A stretch of DNA of 64,000 nt from Streptococcus uberis (GCF_900475595.1 NZ_LS483397.1:1583001-1647000); one strand, 5' to 3'. Shown: positions 1-8,642, numbered from the stretch's first letter. Program-made: numbers and translations. The notes: generated from the letters alone by a model not told the origin.

Positions 1-387
1 GCTTTGAGGAATTGCTTTAATGATACTTTTACGAACTTTTGTGACTGTAATAAAAATGTTAAATAGACCACAGATAAATACCATCGCGAGTGCTTCTTGC
101 CAAGAAAAACCAAGGCCAAAAACGACTGTGTAGGTAAAGAATGCATTTAGTCCCATACCTGGAGCTAGTGCATAAGGTACATTTGCAAATAGTCCCATAA
201 TAAGCGTTGAAATGGCAGCAGCAATGATAGTAGCTAAAAATACTGCCTTAGTTGGCATACCTGCAGCCCCAAGAATACTTGGGTTGACAAATAAGATATA
301 GGACATCGCAAAGAATGTTGTCAGACCAGCAACAATCTCTGTTGAAACGGTTGTACCGTTTTCTTTTAATTTAAAAAACTTTTCCAT
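1..387 (-). CDS. NCS2/AzgA-family purine (guanine/hypoxanthine-type) permease, N-terminal part
   Basis: Partial gene: the first 129 codons are present and the rest lies beyond the left edge. It begins MEKFFKLKENG and runs into hydrophobic segments containing FFAMSYILFVNPSIL and APGMGLNAFF, which are typical of the AzgA/PbuG/PbuO branch of nucleobase:cation symporters. These inner-membrane proteins import guanine, hypoxanthine or adenine for purine salvage. The ATG at 385-387 follows a good AGGAG at 397-401. The leader holds a hairpin with a T-run and a promoter with a PurBox-like motif further upstream, so control by purine state is plausible. The exact substrate cannot be told from this fragment. 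Confidence 0.85.
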   Translation of the reverse strand, partial: MEKFFKLKENGTTVSTEIVAGLTTFFAMSYILFVNPSILGAAGMPTKAVFLATIIAAAISTLIMGLFANVPYALAPGMGLNAFFTYTVVFGLGFSWQEALAMVFICGLFNIFITVTKVRKSIIKAIPQS

Positions 388-415
388 TTGAATGGAGTCT
401 CCTTAGTGTAAAAGT

Positions 416-455
416 AAAATCAAAAAAAGCGTCATCCTAAATGACTGGCTTTCCT
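416..455 (-). terminator. possible leader attenuator hairpin ahead of the permease
   Basis: On the minus strand AAAGC-CA-GTCAT, loop TTAGG, ATGAC-GCTTT is followed by a T-run. It lies between the predicted start of transcription (about 482) and the permease ATG, so it could stop transcription early. I saw no purine-riboswitch core in the leader. Confidence 0.5.
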
Positions 456-488
456 TATCATCTTATATCGTTTCAAACGACACCATTT

Positions 489-517
489 ATAGTACCACTT
501 GCAGAATCACTTTTCAA
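489..517 (-). promoter_or_regulatory. promoter of the purine permease
   Basis: Minus strand -35 TTGAAA (512-517), 17-bp spacer, -10 TACTAT (489-494). A PurBox-like GCGAACG lies on the minus strand at 543-549, about 65 bp upstream of the expected start of transcription. PurR of lactococci and streptococci activates from that kind of distance. The match to the consensus is imperfect. Confidence 0.6.
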
Positions 518-598
518 ACTATTTTTCAAAATTTTTAATAAACGTTCGCTTTTTCGGGGGAATCGCTAGCGCTTTTAAAAGATTTATAATCATTACTA

Positions 599-625
599 TT
601 GAAATGACAGTTTTTTTGTTATACT
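599..625 (+). promoter_or_regulatory. promoter producing a leaderless Cof phosphatase mRNA
   Basis: Extended -10 TGtTATACT (TG at 617-618, hexamer 620-625) with TTGAAA at 599-604 (15-bp spacer). The -10 hexamer ends six bases before the ATG at 632, so transcription should start on or next to the A of the start codon. There is no Shine-Dalgarno sequence. Confidence 0.65.
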
Positions 626-631
626 TTAAGC

Positions 632-1444
632 ATGACTAATAAAATTATTGCAATCGATTTAGATGGAACATTATTACACCACGATAACACAATTTCAGAA
701 TACACTAAAAAGGTTATCCAAAAAGTACAAGAGAAAGGGCATCAAGTTGTTATTTCAACTGGAAGACCCTATCGAATGGCCTTAGATTATTACATGCAAC
801 TGCAATTAAAAACACCTATGATAACATTTAACGGCTCTTTAACTCACATGCCCGAACAAAAATGGGAGTATGAACATAATGTTACTTTAAATAGGAAGTA
901 TTTATTTGATATCCTGAAATGCCAGAACGATTTCAAAATGGATTTTATTGCCAGTGAGTACCGCAAAAACTTCTACATTACACTTTCCAATCGTGATAAA
1001 ATTGATCCCCAACTCTTTGGTGTTGATGAAATTACGGATGACATGAAACTTGAAGAAAGCAAAATCACACGCAATCCAAATGCCCTATTAATGCAAACTC
1101 ATCATGAGGATAAATATGCATTAGCTAAAAATATGAGAGCTTACTTTGATGACGAAATAGAGGTTGATTCTTGGGGCGGTCCATTAAATATTTTAGAGAT
1201 TTCTCCTAAAAACATAAATAAAGCCTATGCACTTAATTATTTGTTGAAAATTATGAATAAAGATAACAAAGACTTAATTGCTTTTGGCGATGAGCATAAC
1301 GATACCGAAATGTTGGCTTTTGCAGGAACGGGATATGCTATGAAAAACGCAAGTCCTGTTTTATTACCTTATGCAGATCAGCAATTGGACTATAGTAACG
1401 AAGAAGACGGCGTAGCTAAAAAGCTTGAAGAGCTTTTCTTATGA
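632..1444 (+). CDS. Cof-type HAD-IIB sugar/nucleotide phosphatase
   Basis: A 270-residue cytosolic phosphatase of the haloacid dehalogenase superfamily, subclass IIB. The nucleophile motif AIDLDGTLL (Asp9 and Asp11) is at the N-terminus, TGRP follows near residue 44, and the C-terminal metal-binding motif is FGDEHNDTEML. These enzymes dephosphorylate small phosphosugars, flavin or PLP precursors; the substrate cannot be assigned from sequence. The start is fixed by the conserved position of the DxDGT motif, yet no ribosome-binding site precedes it and a -10 box ends six bases upstream, which points to a leaderless message. The gene has its own terminator and sits ahead of the man PTS operon. 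Confidence 0.9.
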   Translation: MTNKIIAIDLDGTLLHHDNTISEYTKKVIQKVQEKGHQVVISTGRPYRMALDYYMQLQLKTPMITFNGSLTHMPEQKWEYEHNVTLNRKYLFDILKCQNDFKMDFIASEYRKNFYITLSNRDKIDPQLFGVDEITDDMKLEESKITRNPNALLMQTHHEDKYALAKNMRAYFDDEIEVDSWGGPLNILEISPKNINKAYALNYLLKIMNKDNKDLIAFGDEHNDTEMLAFAGTGYAMKNASPVLLPYADQQLDYSNEEDGVAKKLEELFL

Positions 1445-1453
1445 GTAAAAACG

Positions 1454-1484
1454 AAACCACTTTTTGAATAAAAGTGGTTTTTTT
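1454..1484 (+). terminator. terminator of the Cof phosphatase gene
   Basis: AAACCACTTTT pairs with AAAAGTGGTTT across a short loop and is followed by a run of T. Confidence 0.9.
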
Positions 1485-1674
1485 GGCATTATTTTGCTTA
1501 TTAAACACTTTTAAGTTTTCATATTTTTTCTGTCACTTTCACTCTTTTTCCTGTATTTTCTTCTAAAATATTTCCATTCAATCATAATATAATACCGATA
1601 TTTAGGGAAAAATGATTATATCCTACTAAATTCTGAAAAGATTTTCATATTTTATAATTATTTTGAAAAAGGTA

Positions 1675-1703
1675 TTGCTTTTTACTTGAAAACGTTTTAA
1701 AAT
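1675..1703 (+). promoter_or_regulatory. man operon promoter with overlapping cre-like site
   Basis: -35 TTGCTT (1675-1680), 17-bp spacer, -10 TAAAAT (1698-1703). The 15-mer TTGAAAACGTTTTAA at 1686-1700 fits the cre consensus WTGNAANCGNWNNCW with one mismatch and covers the spacer and part of the -10. CcpA bound there would repress. The rest of the 1485-1814 gap is AT-rich with no gene visible. Confidence 0.65.
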
Positions 1704-1732
1704 AGAGACGTTCTTGAATTTCGTTTAAAAGG

Positions 1733-1773
1733 AAAAGAATTGCCAAATGATTTTGGAAGGAGATTATTCTTTT
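1733..1773 (+). other. hairpin in the man operon leader
   Basis: AAAAGAAT (1733-1740) pairs with ATTCTTTT (1766-1773), with an inner CCAAA/TTTGG stem. It lies between the promoter and the manL ribosome-binding site (AAGGAGG at 1798-1804). It may stabilise or regulate the message; its function is unknown. Confidence 0.4.
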
Positions 1774-1814
1774 TCATTTCAACGAAAAAAAATATATAAG
1801 GAGGAAGAACAAGA

Positions 1815-2804
1815 ATGGGTATCGGTATTATTATTGCCAGCCACGGTAAATTTGCTGAAGGTATTCATCAATCTGGTTCTATGATTTTTGGCGAACAAGA
1901 GAAAGTACAAGTTGTTACTTTCATGCCAAACGAAGGACCTGATGATTTATACGGACACTTCAACAATGCTATCGCTCAATTTGATGCTGATGATGAAATC
2001 CTTGTCCTAGCTGACTTATGGAGTGGATCTCCATTTAACCAGGCTAGTCGCGTGATGGGAGAAAATCCTGATCGCAAAATGGCAATCATCACAGGTCTTA
2101 ACTTGCCAATGCTTATTCAAGCCTACACAGAGCGCCTTATGGATGCAAATGCAGGGGTTGAAAAAGTTGCCGCAAATATTATTAAAGAATCTAAGGATGG
2201 TGTTAAAGCACTTCCTGAAGAACTTAACCCAGTTGAAGTTGCTCCAGTTGTAGCTGCTGCTCCAGTTGCCCAAGGTGCAATTCCAAAAGGAACCGTTATT
2301 GGAGATGGAAAATTAAAAATCAATCTTGCACGTATTGACACTCGTCTTTTACACGGACAAGTTGCTACTGCTTGGACTCCAGCTTCAAAAGCAAACCGTA
2401 TTATTGTTGCTTCTGATTCAGTTGCTAATGACGAATTACGTAAACAATTAATTAAACAAGCTGCACCTGGCGGTGTTAAAGCTAATGTTGTTCCTATTGA
2501 AAAATTAATTGAAGTTTCTAAAGACCCACGTTTTGGCAATACACATGCCTTGATTTTGTTTGAAACGGTTCAAGATGCACTTCGTGCTATTGAAGGTGGT
2601 GTTGAAATCGGCGAATTAAACGTTGGTTCAATGGCTCACTCAACAGGTAAAACAATGGTCAACAACGTTCTTTCAATGGATAAAGATGACGTTGCCGCTT
2701 TTGAAAAACTTCAATCACTTGGCGTTAAATTTGATGTCCGTAAAGTTCCTAATGACTCTAAAAAAGATTTATTCGAACTCATCAAAAAAGCAAACGTTAA
2801 ATAA
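1815..2804 (+). CDS. manL: PTS mannose/glucose-specific EIIAB (ManL)
   Basis: The 329-residue cytoplasmic phosphotransfer subunit of the mannose-class PTS. The EIIA domain (about 1-130) has its phospho-accepting His10 in [11 protein letters not shown]. An Ala/Pro-rich linker (about 138-158) follows. The EIIB domain (about 165-329) carries phospho-His180 in [13 protein letters not shown]. Phosphate passes from HPr to EIIA, to EIIB, and then to the sugar entering through ManMN. In streptococci this is the main glucose, mannose and glucosamine transporter and also signals to catabolite control. The ATG has a strong AAGGAGG. It is first gene of manLMN, and a cre-like site lies in its promoter. 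Confidence 0.97.
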   Translation: MGIGIIIASHGKFAEGIHQSGSMIFGEQEKVQVVTFMPNEGPDDLYGHFNNAIAQFDADDEILVLADLWSGSPFNQASRVMGENPDRKMAIITGLNLPMLIQAYTERLMDANAGVEKVAANIIKESKDGVKALPEELNPVEVAPVVAAAPVAQGAIPKGTVIGDGKLKINLARIDTRLLHGQVATAWTPASKANRIIVASDSVANDELRKQLIKQAAPGGVKANVVPIEKLIEVSKDPRFGNTHALILFETVQDALRAIEGGVEIGELNVGSMAHSTGKTMVNNVLSMDKDDVAAFEKLQSLGVKFDVRKVPNDSKKDLFELIKKANVK

Positions 2805-2857
2805 TCAAAGAAATGGGGAAAACTTGTTTTTCTTATTTCAAAACCATTGACAACTCG

Positions 2858-2882
2858 TTATATGTGATAAGTTTACATATAA
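2858..2882 (+). other. hairpin in the manL-manM gap
   Basis: TTATATGT (2858-2865) and ACATATAA (2875-2882) form a perfect 8-bp inverted repeat with a 9-base loop in the 113-base gap between manL and manM. There is no T-run, so it may be an mRNA processing or stability element rather than a terminator. Confidence 0.4.
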
Positions 2883-2917
2883 TATGATGTTTATTTACAC
2901 TTCGAAAGGATAAGAAA

Positions 2918-3730
2918 ATGTCAGATATTTCAATTATTTCTGCTATCTTGGTCGTTGTGGTTGCCTTCTTCGCAGGTATGGAAGGTATCCTTGACCAATT
3001 TCAATTCCATCAACCACTTGTTGCTTGTACACTTATCGGTCTAGTTACTGGTAATTTAGAAGCAGGAGTTATGCTTGGTGGTTCTTTACAAATGATCGCT
3101 CTTGGTTGGGCAAACATTGGTGCTGCAGTTGCACCAGATGCTGCTTTAGCTTCAGTAGCCGCTGCTATTATTCTTGTTAAAGGTGGAAACTTCACTCCTC
3201 AAGGTATCGCAGTCGCAACAGCAACAGCTATTCCGCTTGCCGTTGCTGGTCTTTTCTTAACAATGATCGTTCGTACACTTTCAGTCGCTCTTGTTCACAC
3301 TGCTGATAACGCTGCTAAAGATGGTAATATTCCTGCTGTTGAACGTGCTCACTTTATCGCACTTCTCCTTCAAGGTCTTCGTATTGCTATTCCAGCTGCA
3401 CTTTTAATCGCTATCCCTGCTTCTGCCGTTAAAGATGCTCTTGGCATGATGCCAGACTGGTTAAACGGTGGTATGGCTGTCGGTGGTGGTATGGTTGTTG
3501 CCGTAGGTTATGCTATGGTAATCAACATGATGGCTACTCGTGAAGTTTGGCCATTCTTCGCTCTAGGTTTTGCTTTCGCAGCTTTAAGCGACTTAACACT
3601 TATCGCTCTTGGTACAATTGGTGTGGCTATGGCCTTCATTTACCTTAACCTTTCAAAACAAGGTGGTAACGGTGGTGGAAGCAACGGTGGATCAAACGAT
3701 CCAATCGGCGACATCCTAGAAGACTACTAG
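2918..3730 (+). CDS. manM: PTS mannose/glucose-specific EIIC (ManM)
   Basis: A 270-residue membrane subunit of the mannose-class permease. It has several hydrophobic helices, the family signatures FAGMEGILDQFQFHQPLVACTL near the N-terminus and GGSLQMIALGWANIGAA about residue 54, and a Gly/Asn-rich tail. With ManN it forms the sugar channel in the cytoplasmic membrane. The ATG follows AAAGGA. It ends 14 bases before manN. Together with ManN it is also a known docking target for some class II bacteriocins, which is family knowledge and not shown here. Confidence 0.97.
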   Translation: MSDISIISAILVVVVAFFAGMEGILDQFQFHQPLVACTLIGLVTGNLEAGVMLGGSLQMIALGWANIGAAVAPDAALASVAAAIILVKGGNFTPQGIAVATATAIPLAVAGLFLTMIVRTLSVALVHTADNAAKDGNIPAVERAHFIALLLQGLRIAIPAALLIAIPASAVKDALGMMPDWLNGGMAVGGGMVVAVGYAMVINMMATREVWPFFALGFAFAALSDLTLIALGTIGVAMAFIYLNLSKQGGNGGGSNGGSNDPIGDILEDY

Positions 3731-3744
3731 AAAGGGGCCAAAAA

Positions 3745-4656
3745 ATGACTGAACAAATTAAATTATCAAAAGCTGATCGTCAAAAAGTTTGGTGGCGTTC
3801 ACAATTCCTTCAAGGTTCTTGGAACTACGAACGTATGCAAAACTTAGGTTGGGCATATTCATTAATCCCTGCTATCAAAAAACTTTATACAACTAAAGAA
3901 GATCAAGCTGCGGCTCTTACACGTCACTTAGAGTTCTTTAACACACACCCATATGTAGCTGCTCCAATTATCGGTGTTACTCTTGCTCTTGAAGAAGAAA
4001 AAGCAAACGGTACTGAAATCGATGATGCTGCTATCCAAGGGGTTAAAATCGGTATGATGGGACCATTGGCCGGTATCGGTGACCCAGTATTCTGGTTTAC
4101 TGTACGACCAATCTTAGGTGCTCTTGGAGCTTCACTTGCTACTTCAGGTAACATTGTTGGTCCATTGCTCTTCTTCTTTGGATGGAATATCATCCGTATG
4201 GCATTCTTATGGTACACACAAGAGTTTGGCTACAAAGCAGGTTCTGAAATCACTAAAGACATGTCTGGTGGTATTTTACAAGACATCACTAAAGGTGCAT
4301 CTATCCTTGGTATGTTTATCCTTGCTGTCCTTGTGGAACGTTGGGTATCTATTAACTTTACAGTTAACCTTCCTTCAAAACTCTTGTCTAAAGGTGCTTA
4401 CGTTGAATTCCCTAAAGGAGCTGTTACAGGTCCTGAACTTAAAGGTATTCTTGGTCAAGCAATCGGTGGTATGAGCTTAGATAAATACCAAGCACAAACA
4501 CTTCAAGGACAACTTAACTCACTTATTCCAGGTTTGATGGGATTACTCCTTACATTCCTATGTATGTGGTTACTTAAGAAAAAAGTTTCTCCAATTACAA
4601 TTATCATTGCATTATTCGTAGTTGGTATTCTTGCTCGTGTTGCTGGAATCATGTAA
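3745..4656 (+). CDS. manN: PTS mannose/glucose-specific EIID (ManN)
   Basis: The 303-residue EIID partner of ManM. It is largely cytoplasmic at the N-terminus, with the family motif QGSWNYERMQNLGWAYS near residue 24 and the GMMGPLAGIGDPVFWFT segment about 110. C-terminal helices end in a hydrophobic tail. The start ATG has an AAAGGGG site. It closes the manLMN operon, and a strong terminator follows directly. Confidence 0.97.
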   Translation: MTEQIKLSKADRQKVWWRSQFLQGSWNYERMQNLGWAYSLIPAIKKLYTTKEDQAAALTRHLEFFNTHPYVAAPIIGVTLALEEEKANGTEIDDAAIQGVKIGMMGPLAGIGDPVFWFTVRPILGALGASLATSGNIVGPLLFFFGWNIIRMAFLWYTQEFGYKAGSEITKDMSGGILQDITKGASILGMFILAVLVERWVSINFTVNLPSKLLSKGAYVEFPKGAVTGPELKGILGQAIGGMSLDKYQAQTLQGQLNSLIPGLMGLLLTFLCMWLLKKKVSPITIIIALFVVGILARVAGIM

Positions 4657-4664
4657 TCCGCTGG

Positions 4665-4695
4665 AAACCTGAGGCTTAAGTCTCAGGTTTTTTTT
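4665..4695 (+). terminator. manLMN terminator
   Basis: AAACCTGAG pairs with CTCAGGTTT, followed by a T-run. It separates manLMN from manO. Confidence 0.93.
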
Positions 4696-4732
4696 AGTGG
4701 TAATTAGTCATTCATTATGACTTTCCATGTGC

Positions 4733-4738
4733 TATAAT
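4733..4738 (+). promoter_or_regulatory. extended -10 promoter of manO
   Basis: TGcTATAAT (TG at 4730-4731) lies between the manN terminator and manO. The -35 is poor (ATTCAT), as is common with an extended -10. manO therefore probably has its own transcript. Confidence 0.65.
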
Positions 4739-4767
4739 ATTTTTAAAGCAATGAAGGGAGTTTCACT

Positions 4768-5130
4768 TTGGCAAAATCCATGAACACTACTGTCGACTTT
4801 CAAACCAAAGCAACATCTTACTTGGGCATGGGAGGCAAGGTAGGCAAAATTTTAGTTGGTGACAAAGCTTTTGAATTTTACAATGATAAAAATGTTGAAG
4901 ACTACATTCAAATTCCTTGGTCATCCATAAACCAAATAGGTGCAAATGTTTCAAGAAATAAAGTTAGCCGACATTTTGAAATTTTCACTGATCAAGGTAA
5001 GTTTTTATTTGCCTCCAAAGACTCAGGTAAAATTCTAAAATTAGCTCGTTTAAAAATTGGTAATGAAAAGGTCGTTAGACTTCCAACCTTAATCCAGTTA
5101 ATGATTAGCAAATGGTTTCGACAAAAATAA
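4768..5130 (+). CDS. manO: DUF956 family protein ManO
   Basis: A 120-residue cytoplasmic protein of the DUF956 family, which is found next to mannose-class PTS operons in lactic acid bacteria and is often called ManO. Its biochemical role is not established; a link to regulation of the man operon is presumed from position. The start is a TTG at 4768 because GAAGGGAG (4754-4760 region) is 7 bases upstream; the first in-frame ATG at 4780 would be too far. It has its own promoter after the manN terminator, which suggests separate expression. Confidence 0.85.
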   Translation: MAKSMNTTVDFQTKATSYLGMGGKVGKILVGDKAFEFYNDKNVEDYIQIPWSSINQIGANVSRNKVSRHFEIFTDQGKFLFASKDSGKILKLARLKIGNEKVVRLPTLIQLMISKWFRQK

Positions 5131-5159
5131 GCTAGGACAAACTGTCCCAGCTTATTTTT
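5128..5159. terminator. bidirectional terminator between manO and the acyltransferase
   Basis: AAGCTaGGAC pairs with GTCCcAGCTT, with T-rich tails on both strands. The left arm includes the manO stop codon. It serves two convergent genes. Confidence 0.85.
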
Positions 5160-6225
5160 ATTCTTCAAAAGGGATCATTTCATCTAAACGATTCATCAAT
5201 TGCTTAACATGTAACCATTTAAAAATATGTAATCGACTTTTTTCAATGAAGAAAGCAAAAATGTAAATCATGATACTAACACCTAAAATCAATAAAGGAT
5301 AAATCACAATTGGCGTATTGACGAATGATTCAGCAAAGCCACGAATAACAAATTTCACCAATAATGGATGTAAATGAGCCAAGTAGACACCTAAAGTCGT
5401 TGGCGAAATTAAAACTATCCATTTAAACAATAAAGAACCTTTTTTAATTTTCATTTTGGCAAATAGTATGAATAAACTAATAGCTCCTAAACTCAAACTT
5501 GGAGACACATACCAATACCAAATGTTACCAACCATAAATTTCATCGCAAAGGTTACAACCATACATCCAAAATAAGTTGCTAATAATTTCTTTCCACTAA
5601 ATTGGTTTAAATTCAAACGATGAAGATAGGCTCCAACAATATATAAAATCATTAGCCATGTCATCTCAAAACCTTTACTCAGTGAAAACTCAGCAACCCG
5701 GTTATTCATCATAGCAGGTAAGATTGAAAAAACAACTGCCATCAAAATAACCAAATGCTTTAATTGCTTATCCGTTAATGCATTAATACCAGCATTAATC
5801 ATCGGCATAAAAATGAGTAGACCAAAATATGCTGTCATGTACCAATATTCACCACTGACTATTGGAAAAAAGGCATGACGCCAATTCAAGGCAGTTATTG
5901 GAAATCCTGAAAGTGCAAATAAAGATGTAATCGTAAAGGTATAGAAAAAAACTTGAAGCCAAATATTGGCTAATTTCGAATATTTATAGCGTGATTGAAT
6001 ACCAACATATCCACTAATTAAGGCATAACAATTGACCGCACCATAAACTAAAACCTGGATAATCCAAGTTGTAATAAAATAAATATCAACATGTCCTTCA
6101 ACAGTGGATCGAAGCCCACCCTTTCCTAAAACATGGGTGACGACAATCATAAACATGGATAAGATTCTTAATAAATCAAGTCCGTAATGATGCTCTCTTC
6201 TCATTTCATTCGATTTAATAGTCAT
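5158..6225 (-). CDS. acyltransferase family 3 membrane protein
   Basis: A 355-residue protein with about ten hydrophobic helices. The N-terminal motif RREHHYGLDLLRILSMFMIVVTHVLG (residues 9-34) matches the acyltransferase-3 family, which moves acyl groups across the membrane onto surface polysaccharides or glycolipids. The conserved catalytic His is in the VTHVLG segment. The acceptor is unknown; there are no polysaccharide genes nearby. Neither the ATG at 6225 nor the in-frame ATG at 6204 has a ribosome-binding site. A TATGAT (6237-6242) lies only about 11 bases before the first ATG, so the leader may be very short. It converges on manO. Confidence 0.85.
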   Translation of the reverse strand: MTIKSNEMRREHHYGLDLLRILSMFMIVVTHVLGKGGLRSTVEGHVDIYFITTWIIQVLVYGAVNCYALISGYVGIQSRYKYSKLANIWLQVFFYTFTITSLFALSGFPITALNWRHAFFPIVSGEYWYMTAYFGLLIFMPMINAGINALTDKQLKHLVILMAVVFSILPAMMNNRVAEFSLSKGFEMTWLMILYIVGAYLHRLNLNQFSGKKLLATYFGCMVVTFAMKFMVGNIWYWYVSPSLSLGAISLFILFAKMKIKKGSLLFKWIVLISPTTLGVYLAHLHPLLVKFVIRGFAESFVNTPIVIYPLLILGVSIMIYIFAFFIEKSRLHIFKWLHVKQLMNRLDEMIPFEE

Positions 6226-6292
6226 AACAATAGTTTATCATATCTCATTTATTATTTCTTTCCTCAAGTATTAACCAACTTTTCGTTAGTAG

Positions 6293-6320
6293 TTTACAAA
6301 TCATTCATTTTTGATATAAT
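6293..6320 (+). promoter_or_regulatory. serS promoter
   Basis: -35 TTTACA (6293-6298), 16-bp spacer, -10 TATAAT (6315-6320), directly ahead of the T-box leader. Confidence 0.8.
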
Positions 6321-6329
6321 TAACATATC

Positions 6330-6502
6330 GGATAAGTAATATTACCTTTCTTTTCAGAAAGTCTGTGGTTGCTGAAAACAGATAGGAATGGAATATGAAA
6401 TTCTACCGATTGATACAATTGGATACGAATCAAGTGCACAGATTGTGAAGCTGGATGGAACCGCGCTATTGCGCTCCAGCATATTGACATCTGTGTTTTT
6501 TT
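6330..6502 (+). promoter_or_regulatory. T-box riboswitch leader of serS
   Basis: The T-box core TGGAACCGCG is at 6456-6465. It sits in an antiterminator-type hairpin: GCTGGA (6450-6455) pairs with TCCAGC (6475-6480), and there is an inner GCGC/GCGC pairing. CACAGAT (6437-6443) can pair with ATCTGTG (6489-6495) ahead of a T-run, giving the terminator. A candidate specifier is UCU (Ser) at 6402-6404, followed by A. Uncharged tRNA-Ser would allow read-through into serS. The T-box call is firm; the exact specifier is less certain. Confidence 0.9.
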
Positions 6503-6527
6503 CTATTCAAAAACAAAGGAGCATTAT

Positions 6528-7805
6528 ATGTTAGATTTAAAACGTATTCGTACAGATTTTGAAACCGTTGCCCAAAAATTAGCCACTCGTGGCGTTTCAG
6601 AAGACAGTCTTAATCATTTGAAAGAGTTAGATGAAAAACGTCGCCAACTCTTAGTCAGTTCAGAAGAATTAAAAGCTGAGCGCAATCTATCTTCTGCTGC
6701 TATTGCACAAGCTAAACGCAATAAAGAAGATGCTAGTCAACAAATTGCAGAAATGCAAAAAATGTCTGCTGATATCAAAGCAATTGATGCCGAATTAGCA
6801 GAAATTGATGAAAAAGTAACCGAAATCATCACAGTCTTACCAAATACACCTCACGATTCCGTACCAGTGGGTGCCGATGAAGATGACAATGTCGAAATCC
6901 GCCGTTGGGGAACACCACGAGAATTTGATTTCGAAATCAAAGCGCACTGGGATTTAGGGGAAGATTTAGATATCCTTGATTGGGAACGTGGTGCTAAAGT
7001 TACCGGCGCTCGCTTCCTCTTTTATAAAAATTTAGGTGCCCGACTAGAACGTGCTTTGTACAATTTCATGCTAGACGAACATGCTAAAGAAGGCTACCAA
7101 GAAATCATCACTCCATACATGGTTAATCACGACTCTATGTTTGGTACAGGACAATATCCAAAGTTTAAAGAAGACACTTTTGAACTCAAAGATTCTAACT
7201 TTGTTTTGATTCCAACAGCCGAAGTTCCTTTAACCAACTACTACCGTGGTGAGATTTTGGATGGAAAAGACCTACCCATTAATTTCACAGCAATGAGTCC
7301 ATCTTTCCGCTCCGAAGCAGGTTCTGCCGGTCGCGATACGCGTGGATTAATTCGTTTGCATCAGTTCCACAAAGTTGAAATGGTAAAATTTGCTAAACCA
7401 GAGGAATCTTATGAAGAATTGGAAAAAATGACAGCCAATGCTGAGAACATCTTACAGAAATTAAACCTTCCTTATCGTGTTCTAGCCCTCTGTACTGGGG
7501 ATATGGGCTTCTCAGCAGCCAAAACTTACGATTTAGAAGTTTGGATTCCTGCCCAAAATACTTACCGCGAAATATCATCATGTTCAAATACTGAGGATTT
7601 CCAAGCAAGACGTGCTCAAATTCGTTACCGTGATGAAGCTGATGGTAAAGTAAAATTATTACATACCTTAAATGGTTCTGGATTAGCTGTCGGTCGTACC
7701 GTAGCTGCCATTTTAGAAAATTATCAGAACGAGGATGGTTCAGTAACTATACCAGAAGTTTTACGTCCGTATATGGGCGGAGCAGAAATGATTTCTCCAA
7801 AGTAA
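6528..7805 (+). CDS. serS: seryl-tRNA synthetase
   Basis: A 425-residue class II aminoacyl-tRNA synthetase that charges tRNA-Ser in the cytoplasm. The N-terminal coiled-coil arm that contacts the tRNA long variable arm covers about residues 27-105. Motif 2 is [32 protein letters not shown], and motif 3 is the C-terminal [16 protein letters not shown]. The length is normal. The ATG follows AAGGAG at 6515-6520. It is monocistronic, controlled by the T-box leader and closed by a strong terminator. Confidence 0.98.
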
Positions 7806-7810
7806 AAATC

Positions 7811-7845
7811 AAAAAAGAGTGATTGCCAGCAATCACTCTTTTTTT
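7811..7845. terminator. bidirectional terminator between serS and accA
   Basis: AAAGAGTGATTG pairs with CAATCACTCTTT around CCAG, with T-runs on both strands. It ends serS (plus) and the FAS-II operon (minus). Confidence 0.93.
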
Positions 7846-7871
7846 GATATAAAAATCCTTTTAAAGGATTT

Positions 7872-8642
7872 CTAAAAGTTTCTAAACCGTTGATAGCGGT
7901 TTTCCAATAGTTCCTCAAGCGGAAGAGAACGTAACTGATTGATTTCTGTTTTGAGATGCTCTTTTATCATTTCAACTATTTCACTTGAGAAATAACCCCT
8001 CTCAGGAATAATGCGGTCAATAACAGTCATTCTCTTTAATTCTTTAGCCGTGATTTTCATTAATTCAGCAGCTTCAGTAGCGCGTGAGCCATCTTTCCAA
8101 AGAATTGACGCAAAACCTTCTGGACTCAAAACAGCATAAATAGCATTTTCTAACATCCAAACTTGGTCTGCAACTGCTAAGGCCAAGGCTCCTCCAGAGC
8201 CACCTTCGCCAATAATGATAGCAATAATAGGTACCTTGAGGTCACTCATTTCAAATAAGTTTCTCGCAATAGCCTCACCTTGACCTCTTTCTTCTGCACC
8301 TACACCTGGATAAGCTCCCGCAGTATTGATAAAGGTGATAATAGGTCTACCAAATTTTTCTGCCTGTTTCATTAGTCGAAGGGCTTTACGATAACCTTCC
8401 GGGTGAGGTTGTCCAAAATTTCGAAAGAGGTTGTCCTGTAAATGACTCCCCTTTTGAATACCAACCATAGTGACTGCTATGTCATCTAGATACCCAATAC
8501 CCCCTACGACCGCACCATCATCTGCAAAATGACGGTCGCCATGAAGTTCCATGAAGTCATCAAATAGTTGATTAGCATAATCTAAGGCCGTCATACGTCC
8601 TTGATCACGGGCTTCTTTCAATATCCTTGCAACATCTGTCAT
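7872..8642 (-). CDS. accA: acetyl-CoA carboxylase carboxyltransferase subunit alpha
   Basis: 256 residues. With AccD it transfers the carboxyl group from biotin to acetyl-CoA to give malonyl-CoA, the first committed step of fatty acid synthesis. The crotonase-like carboxyltransferase core shows [23 protein letters not shown] (about 104-126) and the oxyanion-hole region [15 protein letters not shown]. This is the short streptococcal form, shorter than the E. coli protein. It overlaps accD by four bases (ATGA), implying translational coupling, and is the last gene of the FAS-II run. Confidence 0.97.
   Translation of the reverse strand: MTDVARILKEARDQGRMTALDYANQLFDDFMELHGDRHFADDGAVVGGIGYLDDIAVTMVGIQKGSHLQDNLFRNFGQPHPEGYRKALRLMKQAEKFGRPIITFINTAGAYPGVGAEERGQGEAIARNLFEMSDLKVPIIAIIIGEGGSGGALALAVADQVWMLENAIYAVLSPEGFASILWKDGSRATEAAELMKITAKELKRMTVIDRIIPERGYFSSEIVEMIKEHLKTEINQLRSLPLEELLENRYQRFRNF

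Noticed and set aside
388..520. Purine riboswitch in the permease leader
   Set aside because: The conserved P1-P3 core sequences were not found; only a simple hairpin is seen.
2123..2539. 138-codon open frame antisense to manL
   Set aside because: It mirrors the Ala/Pro-rich codons of manL, has no Shine-Dalgarno and resembles no family.
2849..2884. TTGACA and TATAAT in the manL-manM gap as an internal promoter
   Set aside because: The two boxes are about 25 bases apart, too far for a sigma-A promoter. The inverted repeat there was kept as a hairpin only.
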